In this document: one piece after another, positions 1 through 8,454 of the stretch
Numbering within the stretch: the first letter of the stretch is position 1
How the letters are laid out: the number at the start of each line of letters is the position of its first letter
Source of the DNA: Tagaea sp965279565
GTDB taxonomy: Bacteria; Pseudomonadota; Alphaproteobacteria; CACIAM-22H2
Direction: 5' to 3'
Length of the DNA stretch: 64,000 bases
Assembly (NCBI GenBank): GCA_965279565.1
Contig: OZ257249.1
Coordinates: 3,596,001-3,660,000 of the forward strand
Translations under genes and position numbers: made by a program
Notes under the pieces: model-generated
What the model saw: only the letters and a program-made list of their open reading frames with translations
Databases searched by the model: none
What the model was told of the DNA's origin: nothing

Positions 1-285
1 CTGAAGGCCGCCGGCGTCAATGGCATCGATCCGCGCTTCGGGCCGCGTTTCAACCAGTCGAGCCTCGTGCTCGAAGCCGCGATCCTCGGGCGCGGCGTGG
101 CGCTCGCCAAGCTGCGGCTGGCCGAGAACGACCTTGCGAGCGGTCGGCTCGTGCGCCCGTTCGCCGTCGCGACACCCGTGCGCTTCGCCTATTTCGTCGT
201 GAGCCCGCCGGGACGGGCCGAACGCCCGAAGGTCGCGGCGTTCCGCGCCTGGCTCAAGAAAGAGGCGGCTGCGACGAAAGATTGA
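1..285 (+). CDS. LysR-family regulator, C-terminal fragment (GcvA-like)
   Basis: The reading frame is open from the first base, so this is the 3' end of a gene cut by the window edge (about 94 residues visible). The residues match the end of the effector-binding domain of GcvA-type LysR regulators: a FNQSSLVLEAAILGRGVAL block, then the charged LVRPF strand, a FVVSPP strand and a final FRAWLKKE helix. The family binds DNA as a tetramer and senses a small ligand, but the helix-turn-helix lies outside the window, so neither target nor ligand can be named. Its last 32 bases overlap the end of the convergent AtuA C-domain gene. Confidence 0.85.
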   Translation: MKAAGVNGIDPRFGPRFNQSSLVLEAAILGRGVALAKLRLAENDLASGRLVRPFAVATPVRFAYFVVSPPGRAERPKVAAFRAWLKKEAAATKD

Positions 286-625
286 ACAGCGTGCCCATTT
301 CCGGGGGGACGGGAATGGGCATGTCGAGCAGGCGCTGCGCAAGGCCGCGCGCCGCCGGATCGCCGGCAAGATCGTGACCGCGGCCGGCACCTGCCGCGTC
401 CTCCAGAACGAAATGGAAGGTCGCAAGCCCCGGAAGTTCGCGCCGCGCGACGCGCGTCGGGCGGAAGGCGCCGAACCACGCCTGCACGCGTGCCGCATCC
501 GCGCCATCGCGCACGACATGCCACCACGCGGGATCGCGCATCGCTACGCACAGGACGATGGCGCTTCCCGCGACGCGCGCGCGCGCATGGGCCAGCAGCC
601 GCAGCGGCAGCAGGGACGGCGTCAT
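254..625 (-). CDS. AtuA-type C-terminal (ferredoxin-fold) domain protein, stand-alone
   Basis: A 123-residue protein resembling the C-terminal ferredoxin-fold domain normally fused to the end of AtuA (acyclic terpene utilisation) proteins: a LRLLAHAR start, a central RVQAWF helix, the RRELPGLATFHFVLEDA block and a LAQRLLDMPIPVP ending. The usual SGDKGD-like motif after the first strand is replaced by ARARVAGSA, so the family's most conserved loop is not preserved. The start is fixed by an ATGA overlap with the stop of the AtuA gene (bases 622-625), which implies translational coupling. It probably works as a subunit with that protein; the substrate is unknown. Confidence 0.7.
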   Translation of the reverse strand: MTPSLLPLRLLAHARARVAGSAIVLCVAMRDPAWWHVVRDGADAARVQAWFGAFRPTRVARRELPGLATFHFVLEDAAGAGRGHDLAGDPAARGLAQRLLDMPIPVPPEMGTLFNLSSQPPLS

Positions 626-1869
626 GGCTCGCCCGCCGGTGGTGTCGCGCTCCACGGAACGAACGCCTTGGGTATCCGCGCTTCGCAGAGGCGCCGCTCC
701 GGGGCGACGGATGTCCGCAGGCCGCCGGCACCGGCGGACCCGAAGGACGCAAGGGAGGCGAACTCGGCAAGCGCGCCATCGGCCGCGGCGCGCGCGACCG
801 TGCGCACGGCCATGCGCAGCCGCACATCGCGCGCCGGCACGATGGCGAGATTCGCGGCCCGCTCGCCGGCCGACTTGGTCGACGCGTCGATCCCGACGAT
901 CTCGACGCGATAGCGGTCGTCGTGCATCGTCGCGGCCAGCCGCTTTTCGAGCTCGCGTGCCGCGGCGATCGCCCGGGTGGCGGCACCCGTCCCGCCATAG
1001 CCGAGTTCCGCCTCGGCGACGAAGCCTGTCTCGAAGTCGAGCGTGCCGGCGATCCAGTCCGCCGGTGCGCGACCGCGCACGCCGGTCAGCACATTCCCGA
1101 GCAGCGTCGCATCGTCGAGATCGACGGTCACGTCCGGCTCGACCAGCGCATGCGGATCGCGCACGCCGTCGAGCAGCGAAAGCGCAAGGCCCGCGACGCG
1201 GGGTGTTGCACCGGTCGAACCGAACGTGATCACGCCGTCTGCGGCGACGTCGGCGAACGGCAGCCCGACATTCGACGGCGCGTCGTCGAGATCGCCGCCG
1301 GTCGCCGCGGCGCCGGCCGAAAGGATCCGGCCGGCGGCAGCAGCGGCGGCGATGCGGTCGTGGTCGGTGGCCTGCCAGCGATGCTCGTGGCGGGCGAAGG
1401 CGATCGCGATCGCGGATGGCGAGAGCAGCCCGCTGACGACGACCTCGGCACCTTTCGCAAGAAGGCCAAGCAGCGGCTCGGCGCCCAGTGGTGCGCGTGC
1501 GGCGACAAGCGTCGAGTTGGGCGGCGGCGGCGGATCGCACGGGACCGCCAGCAGGCGAGCACCTTCCTGGGTGGCGAGGATATCGCGCGTCTGGAGAAGT
1601 CCGACGCGCGGCCGGCGCTTGCCGAGCCGTGCCGCCAGCGCCACGACCGCGTTGGCGACCTGGGCGGGATCACCCTCGGGCACTTCGACGGCGAGACGGA
1701 CGCGCTTCGAGAGACAGTCGATCAGGATGCCGCCGAGTGCGCGCTCGACGTCTGATACGGCGAGACGGACGACGAGACATGCCGGTCCATCCCGCACGAC
1801 AAGCTGCGCCAGCAGGCCGGCGGAGAGGTCCGGACGTTCGCCCCGCCCCGCATGCCCGACGCGTGCCAT
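622..1869 (-). CDS. AtuA-like (DUF1446) protein, divergent N-terminus
   Basis: 415 residues matching the main domain of AtuA/DUF1446 proteins, known from acyclic-terpene degradation clusters and often found with acyl-CoA enzymes. Recognisable parts are LGAEPLLGLLAKGAEVVVSG (about 128-147), the AGAAATGGDLDD block (185-196), EPDVTVDLDD (244-253) and GVRGRAPADWIAG (263-275). The N-terminal glycine-rich GD-type motif is poorly kept, with GRGERPD at 8-14 the nearest equivalent, and the C-terminal domain usually fused here is encoded by the next gene. The start lies 3 bases after the stop of the IMPase gene, so the three form an operon. No other terpene gene is nearby, so a terpene role is not supported. 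Confidence 0.75.
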   Translation of the reverse strand: MARVGHAGRGERPDLSAGLLAQLVVRDGPACLVVRLAVSDVERALGGILIDCLSKRVRLAVEVPEGDPAQVANAVVALAARLGKRRPRVGLLQTRDILATQEGARLLAVPCDPPPPPNSTLVAARAPLGAEPLLGLLAKGAEVVVSGLLSPSAIAIAFARHEHRWQATDHDRIAAAAAAGRILSAGAAATGGDLDDAPSNVGLPFADVAADGVITFGSTGATPRVAGLALSLLDGVRDPHALVEPDVTVDLDDATLLGNVLTGVRGRAPADWIAGTLDFETGFVAEAELGYGGTGAATRAIAAARELEKRLAATMHDDRYRVEIVGIDASTKSAGERAANLAIVPARDVRLRMAVRTVARAAADGALAEFASLASFGSAGAGGLRTSVAPERRLCEARIPKAFVPWSATPPAGEP

Positions 1870-1872
1870 CCG

Positions 1873-2670
1873 CTACACGATGCCCGTGACCTTCGAGAGC
1901 GCGTCGTAGATCGCCGGACCGGCCGCCTGGACGGCCGCACCGTCGCCGAGACCGCCCGCACTCAGGAAGTCGTTCGTGCGCCCGCCTGCCTCGCGGACCA
2001 TCAGCAGGCCGGCAAGGCAGTCCCAGGCGTTAATGTGGAGCTCGGCGTAGCCGTCGCAACGCCCGTCGGCGACATAGGCGATGCCGAGCGCACCCGAACC
2101 GGCGCGCCGGAACGAAGCGCCTGCCGATACGGCCCGGGTCACGATGTCCGTATAGCTTTCGACCGTCCGGCGGCTCGACCAGCCGAGTTCGACCTGCGAA
2201 CGGGCGAGATCGCCGTTCGTCACGACCTTCATGGGGCGGCCGTTGCAGGTGGCGCCGAACCCGCGACGCGCGAGGAACATCTCGTCGCGCATCGGATCGT
2301 AGATCACGCCGATCTCTTCGCGGCCTTCCGCGACGAACGCGATCGAGATGCAGAAATGCGCAATACCGTTGGCGAAATTCGCCGTGCCGTCAATCGGGTC
2401 GACGACCCAAAGGGCGCGCGGGTCGCGGCTGCCGCCGGTTTCTTCGCCCAGCACGTCGTCGGAGGGAAATGCCGCCTTGAGATGCCCGAAAACGAGCTTT
2501 TCGACGGCCCCGTCGGCGACGGTCAGATAGTCCTGTGGCCCCTTGAAGGTCGTCCCGATCGACGCGCGATCCGAGAAATAGCGGCGCTGGAGTTCGCCCG
2601 CCGCGCGGGCGATGCCGACCGCGGCGAGGGTTCGGGCGGCGACGCCGTCCGGGGTTATTTTCTTGTCCAT
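1873..2670 (-). CDS. Inositol monophosphatase family protein
   Basis: A 265-residue Mg-dependent, Li-sensitive-type phosphatase fold. The metal-site motifs are intact: GEETGG at 75-80, DPIDGTANF at 91-99 and INAWDCLAGLLMVREAGG around 213-230. The family hydrolyses inositol-1-phosphate, histidinol phosphate, PAP or similar phosphate monoesters; the sequence alone does not pick the substrate. It is the first gene of a minus-strand operon with the AtuA-like pair (3-base gap) and is divergent from the ABC-F gene, with only 42 bases between the two start codons, so the promoters must overlap. Confidence 0.9.
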   Translation of the reverse strand: MDKKITPDGVAARTLAAVGIARAAGELQRRYFSDRASIGTTFKGPQDYLTVADGAVEKLVFGHLKAAFPSDDVLGEETGGSRDPRALWVVDPIDGTANFANGIAHFCISIAFVAEGREEIGVIYDPMRDEMFLARRGFGATCNGRPMKVVTNGDLARSQVELGWSSRRTVESYTDIVTRAVSAGASFRRAGSGALGIAYVADGRCDGYAELHINAWDCLAGLLMVREAGGRTNDFLSAGGLGDGAAVQAAGPAIYDALSKVTGIV

Positions 2671-2712
2671 GGCGCGGGACGTTACCCGTCCGATCTGCTA
2701 GAGGGAAGCACC

Positions 2713-4569
2713 ATGATCGCAATAGACAATCTGACCCTGCGGATCGGCGGCCTGACCCTGATCGAGGACGCCACCGCCCTGATCCCCGAGGGCCGCCACG
2801 TGGGCCTGATCGGCCGCAACGGGGCGGGAAAATCGACGCTGCTGGAGGCCATCCTCGGGCACCTGCATCCCGACCAGGGCACGATCTCGATGCCCAAGCG
2901 CGCGCGCGTCGGGTTCGTGGCGCAGGAAGCGCCAGGCGGCGCCGTCACGCCGCTCGAAGCCGTGCTCGCCGCCGACGAGGAACGCGCTGCCCTTCTGGCC
3001 GAGGAAGAGGCGACCGAAGACGGTGCGCGCATCGCGGACATCCACATGCGCCTTTCGGAGATCGACGCCTACACGGCCGTCGCGCGCGGCGCTTCGATCC
3101 TCGCCGGCCTCGGCTTCGATGCCGACATGCAGAACCGGCCGCTGTCGGAGTTCTCGGGCGGCTGGCGCATGCGCGTCGCACTCGCCGGCGTCCTGTTCGC
3201 GCGCCCCGACATCCTTATCCTCGACGAGCCGACGAACCATCTCGACCTCGAGAGCGCGCTGTGGCTCGAGGACTATCTCGCGCACTGGTCCGGCACAATC
3301 CTCGTCGTCAGCCATGACCGGCGCCTGCTCAACGCGGTGTGCACGCACATCCTGCATCTCGACCAGAAGAAGCTGACGCTCTACACCGGTGATTACGACC
3401 GCTTCGAAGTGCTCCGCCAGGAACGCCTCGCCCTGCAGGCCGCGATGGCCTCCAAGGTCGACGCGCAGCGCAAGCACATGCAGGCCTTCGTCGACCGCTT
3501 CCGCGCCAAGGCGTCGAAGGCCGCACAGGCCCAGTCGCGCCTGAAGGCGCTCGCCAAGCTCACGCCCATCGTGGTCGAGCGCGACGAAGATGCCGTGCGC
3601 TTCGAGTTCCCCGACGTCGAACTGCCCAAGCCGCCGATGGTCACGTTCGACCGCGCGACGGTCGGCTACGAAACAGGCAAGCCGATCCTGACCGGCATCG
3701 ACCTGCGCCTCGATCCCGAAGACCGGATCGGCTTGCTGGGTGCGAACGGCAACGGCAAGTCGACGCTCGCCAAGCTGTTCGCCGGCCGCCTGCAGCCGAT
3801 GTCCGGCGGCACGATGCGCGCCTCGAAGCTGCAGACCGGTTTCTTCGCCCAGCACCAGATCGAGGACATCGATCCGAACCGCTCGCCCTTCCAGCTTCTC
3901 GGCGACGAATGGCCGAAGGCCGCCCCGCTCGCGTTGCGCTCGCGCCTCGCGCGCTTCGGATTCTCCGGCCCGAAGGCGGACGTGAAGGCGGAGAACCTGT
4001 CGGGTGGGGAAAAGGCGCGCCTTGCCTTCGCGCTCGCCACGGCGCACGCCCCGCAGTTGCTGATCCTCGACGAACCGACGAACCATCTCGACATGGCGAG
4101 CCGCGAACGGCTCGTCGCCGCGATCAACGATTTCGCCGGTGCCGTCATCCTCGTCACGCACGACTGGTCGCTGCTGGAACTCACCTGCGACAGGCTGTGG
4201 CTGGTCGCGGGCGGCAAGGTCGTGCCGTTCGAGGGCGATCTCGACGACTACCGCCAGCTGGCACTGGCCGAACGGCGCGCCCAGCGCCAATCGTCCGAGA
4301 AGCCCAAGGCCGTTCCGGCGGCGAAGCGCCCGGCGCGCGACCTGGGTTCGCTTAAGCGCGAGCTCAAGGCTGCGGAAGAGGCACTCGCTAGGCTCACGGC
4401 CGAACGGCAGACGCTGGAGAACGAGGCGGCCCTGCCCTCCACCTACAACGATCCGCGCAAGTCGGCCGCGAACGCCAAGCGCATCAAGGAACTCGCCGAC
4501 CCGATCGCGAAAGCCGAGGCGCGCTGGCTCGCCGCCGCCGAAGCGATGGAAGAGGCCAATGCGGCGTAG
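2713..4569 (+). CDS. ABC-F family ATPase (YheS/Uup-like)
   Basis: 618 residues with two ATP-binding cassettes in one chain and no membrane segments, the layout of ABC-F translation factors that act on the ribosome. The first cassette has GRNGAGKST (34-42), an LSEFSGGWRMR signature near 145 and LILDEPTNHLD near 168; the second has GANGNGKST near 343, LSGGEKAR near 429 and a second LILDEPTNHLD. The FSGGWRMR signature and the order of parts resemble YheS. Residues from about 543 form a charged C-terminal coiled coil. The start has a GAGGGA ribosome site; the frame stays open upstream but only opposite the IMPase gene. The stop lies 11 bases inside the mepA start. Confidence 0.92.
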   Translation: MIAIDNLTLRIGGLTLIEDATALIPEGRHVGLIGRNGAGKSTLLEAILGHLHPDQGTISMPKRARVGFVAQEAPGGAVTPLEAVLAADEERAALLAEEEATEDGARIADIHMRLSEIDAYTAVARGASILAGLGFDADMQNRPLSEFSGGWRMRVALAGVLFARPDILILDEPTNHLDLESALWLEDYLAHWSGTILVVSHDRRLLNAVCTHILHLDQKKLTLYTGDYDRFEVLRQERLALQAAMASKVDAQRKHMQAFVDRFRAKASKAAQAQSRLKALAKLTPIVVERDEDAVRFEFPDVELPKPPMVTFDRATVGYETGKPILTGIDLRLDPEDRIGLLGANGNGKSTLAKLFAGRLQPMSGGTMRASKLQTGFFAQHQIEDIDPNRSPFQLLGDEWPKAAPLALRSRLARFGFSGPKADVKAENLSGGEKARLAFALATAHAPQLLILDEPTNHLDMASRERLVAAINDFAGAVILVTHDWSLLELTCDRLWLVAGGKVVPFEGDLDDYRQLALAERRAQRQSSEKPKAVPAAKRPARDLGSLKRELKAAEEALARLTAERQTLENEAALPSTYNDPRKSAANAKRIKELADPIAKAEARWLAAAEAMEEANAA

Positions 4570-5395
4570 CGTTGCCGCGGCACTGGCGCTGGCGTTCCTC
4601 GCCGGTCCGGCCGCGGCGAAGGAATGGGGTGACGTGCGGCGGCCCACGCCGGGCGCCACGCGCCTGATCGGCGGGCCCGCAAATGGCTGCATCGCCGGCG
4701 CACACGCACTTCCGGTCGACGGGCCGGGCTATCGGGCGGTGCGCCTGTCGCGCAACCGCATCTGGAGCCATCCGCAGACCGTCGCCTACGTGAAGAAGCT
4801 CGGCGCCGCCGTCCACGCAATCGGCCTGCCGTCGCTCTATGTCGGCGACCTGTCGCAGCCGCGCGGCGGACCGATGTCGTTCGGGCACGCCTCGCACCAG
4901 AACGGCAGCGACGCCGACATCTGGTTCAATCTCGATCCCAAGCCCGACCTGCCGCCGGCCGCGCGCGAGGAGATCGCGATCACCGATCTCGTGCGGCCCG
5001 ACGAGCGCGGCATCGACCCGGCCAGATGGCGGCCCGAGCATGCGCAGCTGCTGCGCACGGCCGCGGGCTTCGCCGAGGTCGACCGGATCTTCGTGCATTT
5101 CGCGATCAAGAAGGAGCTGTGCGGATCCGTCGGCGGCGACCGCGCATGGCTGCGCAAGATCCGGCCGTGGCGCGGCCACACCGAGCATTTCCACGTGCGC
5201 CTCGCCTGCCCGGCCGACAGCCCGGACTGCGCGCCGCAGGCCGCGATCCCGTCCGGCGACGGCTGCGACGCCTCGCTCGACTGGTGGTTTCCGGATGCCG
5301 AGGAGCGGCGCAAACTGGAGCCGAAGCCCAAACCGCCGGCCGCCCCGCGCCCGAAAATGCCGGCTGCCTGTGCCGCGATCCTGAAAGCGCCCTGA
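4559..5395 (+). CDS. mepA: Penicillin-insensitive murein endopeptidase MepA
   Basis: 278 residues, starting 11 bases before the end of the ABC-F gene. Residues 1-20 are a Sec signal peptide ending in AGPAAA, so the enzyme is periplasmic. The LAS-type zinc site is visible as FGHASHQNGSDADIWF (about 109-124) and HTEHFHVRL (about 207-215). MepA cuts the D-Ala-meso-DAP cross-link of peptidoglycan and can also cut the 3-3 type. Paired cysteines in the C-terminal part fit periplasmic folding; the last 30 residues are Pro/Lys-rich. It faces a second murein peptidase gene tail to tail, with 4 bases between the stops. Confidence 0.92.
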   Translation: MRRSVAAALALAFLAGPAAAKEWGDVRRPTPGATRLIGGPANGCIAGAHALPVDGPGYRAVRLSRNRIWSHPQTVAYVKKLGAAVHAIGLPSLYVGDLSQPRGGPMSFGHASHQNGSDADIWFNLDPKPDLPPAAREEIAITDLVRPDERGIDPARWRPEHAQLLRTAAGFAEVDRIFVHFAIKKELCGSVGGDRAWLRKIRPWRGHTEHFHVRLACPADSPDCAPQAAIPSGDGCDASLDWWFPDAEERRKLEPKPKPPAAPRPKMPAACAAILKAP

Positions 5396-5399
5396 GGCG

Positions 5400-6011
5400 T
5401 CAGCCCCAGCTGCGCACGGGGCCGGTGTCGATATGGACGAAGTCGCTGCGCGGATACTGGCCCACTCCGCCGGCCTGAAGCGACATTGCCGCCTGGCGGA
5501 TCGCGCGCACCGAACGGTCGGCGAGATCGATGTCGAGCGCGCGGCCCTGGATATGGAAAGAATTTCGCGCCACGCCGCCGTGCGATTTGCGCGCCGCCGC
5601 GTTCGTACGCGGCGAACGGTAGGCCGAGATCACGCGCCACGGCTCGCCCGAACCCAGGCGCTGGTAGATTTCCCACATCTGGTCGTAGAGCTTGGGGTCC
5701 ATGTGCGTCACGGCACCGGCCTTGTAATCGCGCAGCAGCGTATCCAGCCTGCGCGTCGCTTCGGGCACGTAGTTGCCGTCGCGCCAGTAGACCGCGTCGA
5801 ACCGTTCGCCGGTGTTGACGATCTGCAGCTTGAGCGCGCGCGTGCTCGACGGGCGGACCGGAACCGGCGACGACGGCGCGGTCGAAACGGCGCGCTTCGC
5901 CTTCGGCTTTGCGGCCGACGCGTCACCTGCGGGCAGGATCAGGCTTGCTGAGGCGGCCGCGGCAAGAAACAGGAAGCCGCGGCGGCTGGGGGGCTCGTGT
6001 CGGTCGAACAT
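5400..6011 (-). CDS. DUF882 / YcbK-type (MepK-like) M15 murein peptidase
   Basis: 203 residues. The N-terminus carries a twin-arginine-type export signal (SRRGFLFLAAAASASLILP, 9-27). The M15 zinc site is present: SFHIQGRALDID around 151-162 (His153, Asp160) and DFVHIDTG around 190-197 (His193). Members such as E. coli MepK cut meso-DAP-meso-DAP (3-3) cross-links made by L,D-transpeptidases. An LdtD-type transpeptidase is encoded 0.7 kb away, which supports that role here. A Pro/Ser-rich linker separates the signal from the catalytic part. Confidence 0.88.
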   Translation of the reverse strand: MFDRHEPPSRRGFLFLAAAASASLILPAGDASAAKPKAKRAVSTAPSSPVPVRPSSTRALKLQIVNTGERFDAVYWRDGNYVPEATRRLDTLLRDYKAGAVTHMDPKLYDQMWEIYQRLGSGEPWRVISAYRSPRTNAAARKSHGGVARNSFHIQGRALDIDLADRSVRAIRQAAMSLQAGGVGQYPRSDFVHIDTGPVRSWG

Positions 6012-6202
6012 GGCCGGTGGGCGAGTCCTTCATTCGAGGCTGGTTTACCCACAATGCACACCGAAACGGATCGAGGCAAGCCCGAAGAAACACTTTGAAA
6101 CAATTCTCCAGATTATTGATTCTTATGAATATTGTGCGATCGTCGGAATGACCCGCAGATTTCGCTAAGATCGCTACCGGCGCAACTTCGGGAGATCGCA
6201 AG

Positions 6203-6739
6203 ATGCTCGACGAAAAGCAGCGCGGTGTCGTCCGCGGTGTCCTTCCGGCCTATGCGATCACGTTCGCTGTCCTCGGCTTCGCCTTGCTGGCACCGCCGGC
6301 CGCCCTGCTTCCCGGCGGTCCCTTCCCCGCCACGCTGCAGGCGGCCCTCGTCTGGTCCGTCGTGCCGGCGTTCTGCCTGGTCGGCAACATCGCCGCGATG
6401 GCCAATCACCGCTTCTACAGCCCGGCCGACATCGACGGCGGCGGCCTGACTGTCGCAACCCCGAAGGCGCGCATCATCCAGTCGACGCTGCAGAACACGC
6501 TCGAACAGGCCGTACTCGCGATCGTCGCCTATGCGCTGTGGTCGGCGGCGATGCCGGATTCCTGGCAGGCGGCCATCCCGGCCGCGGCGCTGCTGTTCGC
6601 CCTCGGGCGTGCGCTTTTCTGGCGCGGCTATGCCGGCGGGGCACCCGGCCGGGCACTCGGCTTCGGCCTGACGTTCTATCCGACGATGCTGATGCTGCTG
6701 GCCTGCGCGCTGCGGCTCGTCTGGCGGGCCGTCGCTTAA
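6203..6739 (+). CDS. MAPEG family membrane protein
   Basis: 178 residues with four predicted membrane helices and the MAPEG hallmark NTLEQ (98-102) at the start of the third helix. Eukaryotic members make eicosanoids and glutathione conjugates; the role of bacterial members is mostly unknown. A GGGAG-type ribosome site precedes the ATG. Its TAA stop overlaps the stop of the convergent L,D-transpeptidase gene in a shared TTAA. The 190 bases upstream are AT-richer than the surroundings and must hold the divergent promoters for this gene and the DUF882 gene. Confidence 0.85.
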   Translation: MLDEKQRGVVRGVLPAYAITFAVLGFALLAPPAALLPGGPFPATLQAALVWSVVPAFCLVGNIAAMANHRFYSPADIDGGGLTVATPKARIIQSTLQNTLEQAVLAIVAYALWSAAMPDSWQAAIPAAALLFALGRALFWRGYAGGAPGRALGFGLTFYPTMLMLLACALRLVWRAVA

Positions 6740-8409
6740 GGTGCCAGCGTGGGCGCGGGTGCGACCGTGTCGCGCGGCAGGCGTGCCTCGACGATCGGCC
6801 GCTTCTCGATGCCGGCCACGAACAGCGCGTCGAGGCCGTAGATGTCCTCGCGCAGATGCAGGTCGCCGTTCTTCACGAAGGCGGTGAAATACACGAGATG
6901 GACCGGCACGGGCGTGCGCACCTGCACGTGGCGCGTCTGGCCATCGGCATCGGCCGCCTCGATCGCGTCGCGCGACCATCCGGTCGTGGTGCGAAGCACC
7001 CATTCGACCAGTTCGAACGGCCGTTCGAGCCGGATGCAGCCCGACGAAAGGGCCCGCTCCGCGCGCGCGAAATAGTGGCGGTCCGGCGTGTCATGCAGGA
7101 ACACGTCGAACATGTTGGGCAGCGTCAGCCGCACCTGCCCCAGCGCGTTGTGCGGCCCCGGATCCTGGCGCACCCAGTAGGGCATCGCGCGCGGGCTCAC
7201 GCGCCGCCAGTCGACCTTGCGCGGATCGATCTCGACCCGCTCCTCGCCCGAGCCGCGATAGAAGCGGAACCCGAGATCGACGAGCGATTGCGGATTGGCA
7301 CGCAGGCGCGGCAGCAGGTCCTCGCGCACCAGTTTCGACGGCACGGTCCATGTCGGATTGAAGATCACTTCGGTGATGCGGCTCGAGAAGATCGGCGTGG
7401 CGCGCGCCTCGCGCCCGACGACGACCGGCATGACGACACGCTCGCTGCCGCCTTCCATGGCGCGCAGCGCGAAGCCGGGCACGTTGACTTCGATATAGGT
7501 CCCGCCCGGCCGCGCCGGCAGTGCGCGCATGCGGTCGAGATTGACGGCGATCTGCGCGATGCGCGCGTCGACCGACCGGTTGAGGGCGGCAAGCGAGCGT
7601 GGCCCGATGCGGCCGTCGGGCGAAAGCCCGTGGCGCACCTGGAAGCGGATCGTCGCCGCGACGAGTTCGGAATCGTAGAACTCGGGATCCTCGCCGAGCG
7701 CCACATCCGGCAGAGCCCCGTCGGTCGCCGCGAGGCGACGGCGCAGGGCCGGAACGCGCGGGTCGCTCGTCTCCGGCTCGAGCGTTTTGCCGCCGGGGAT
7801 CGCACGCCAGCCGCCGTCGGCCTTGATTTCGCGATATTTCCGCAGCCAGTCGAGGAGCTGCATATAGGCCGGGTCGGCCGGTGCCAGACGGTCGAACACG
7901 CTGCCCGGATCCTCGGCGCGCGCGAGGTCGCGCAGCAACGCGTCGGCATCGAGTGGGCGCGGCGTAATTCTGATGTCCGACGGCAGGCTGACCGACGCGA
8001 TGCGCCCGCCCTGCAGGTCGGCGCCGTAGCGCAGGGCCGCCTGCGTCAGCAGCAGGTCGAAACGCGCCAGCGAAGCCGGATCGCCCGCGCGCAGCAGGCG
8101 CTCGATGTCCTGGATGCTGTAGTCCGACGCGATCAGGCCGCGCGCGGCCGCGGTCCGGAACATCTCGACCAGCCGCTCGGCGCGCGGTGCCGGACCGTCG
8201 TCGCCGAGCCAGAGCGGCGTGAAATCGCGCGACTGGTAGAGCGACAGCATCGCGTTGCGGCGCGCTTCGTCGGGCGCCGCCTCGATCGCCGCGATGTTCT
8301 CGCGCATGTTCGGGCGCAGGTCGGCCGGGACCAGCGCCATGGAGGCCGGTGAAAAGCCGGTGCCCAGCGCGATCAGACCGCCGGCGAGGATGCTTCGGAC
8401 ATGACCCAT
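6736..8409 (-). CDS. L,D-transpeptidase, YcbB/LdtD type
   Basis: 557 residues in the layout of YcbB: a short N-terminal signal segment (SILAGGLIALGTGFSPASMA), an N-terminal scaffold domain, a peptidoglycan-binding domain (about 245-285, FQVRHGLSPDGRIGP) and a YkuD catalytic domain with HDTPDRHYF followed by SSGCIRL (about 455-461, catalytic Cys). The enzyme forms meso-DAP-meso-DAP cross-links in the periplasm. It lies 45 bases downstream of the hydrolase gene and may be co-transcribed. With mepA and the MepK-like gene it completes a 3-3 cross-link making and cutting set. Confidence 0.92.
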   Translation of the reverse strand: MGHVRSILAGGLIALGTGFSPASMALVPADLRPNMRENIAAIEAAPDEARRNAMLSLYQSRDFTPLWLGDDGPAPRAERLVEMFRTAAARGLIASDYSIQDIERLLRAGDPASLARFDLLLTQAALRYGADLQGGRIASVSLPSDIRITPRPLDADALLRDLARAEDPGSVFDRLAPADPAYMQLLDWLRKYREIKADGGWRAIPGGKTLEPETSDPRVPALRRRLAATDGALPDVALGEDPEFYDSELVAATIRFQVRHGLSPDGRIGPRSLAALNRSVDARIAQIAVNLDRMRALPARPGGTYIEVNVPGFALRAMEGGSERVVMPVVVGREARATPIFSSRITEVIFNPTWTVPSKLVREDLLPRLRANPQSLVDLGFRFYRGSGEERVEIDPRKVDWRRVSPRAMPYWVRQDPGPHNALGQVRLTLPNMFDVFLHDTPDRHYFARAERALSSGCIRLERPFELVEWVLRTTTGWSRDAIEAADADGQTRHVQVRTPVPVHLVYFTAFVKNGDLHLREDIYGLDALFVAGIEKRPIVEARLPRDTVAPAPTLAP

Positions 8410-8454
8410 GCCCGATAAACTAGCACGGTCCGCGAAAAGGAAAAGTTGAGGGGG

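Noticed and set aside
1852..2712. N-terminal extension of the ABC-F frame by 287 codons
   Set aside because: It lies opposite the IMPase gene, has biased composition unlike any domain, and a proper ATG with ribosome site is at 2713.
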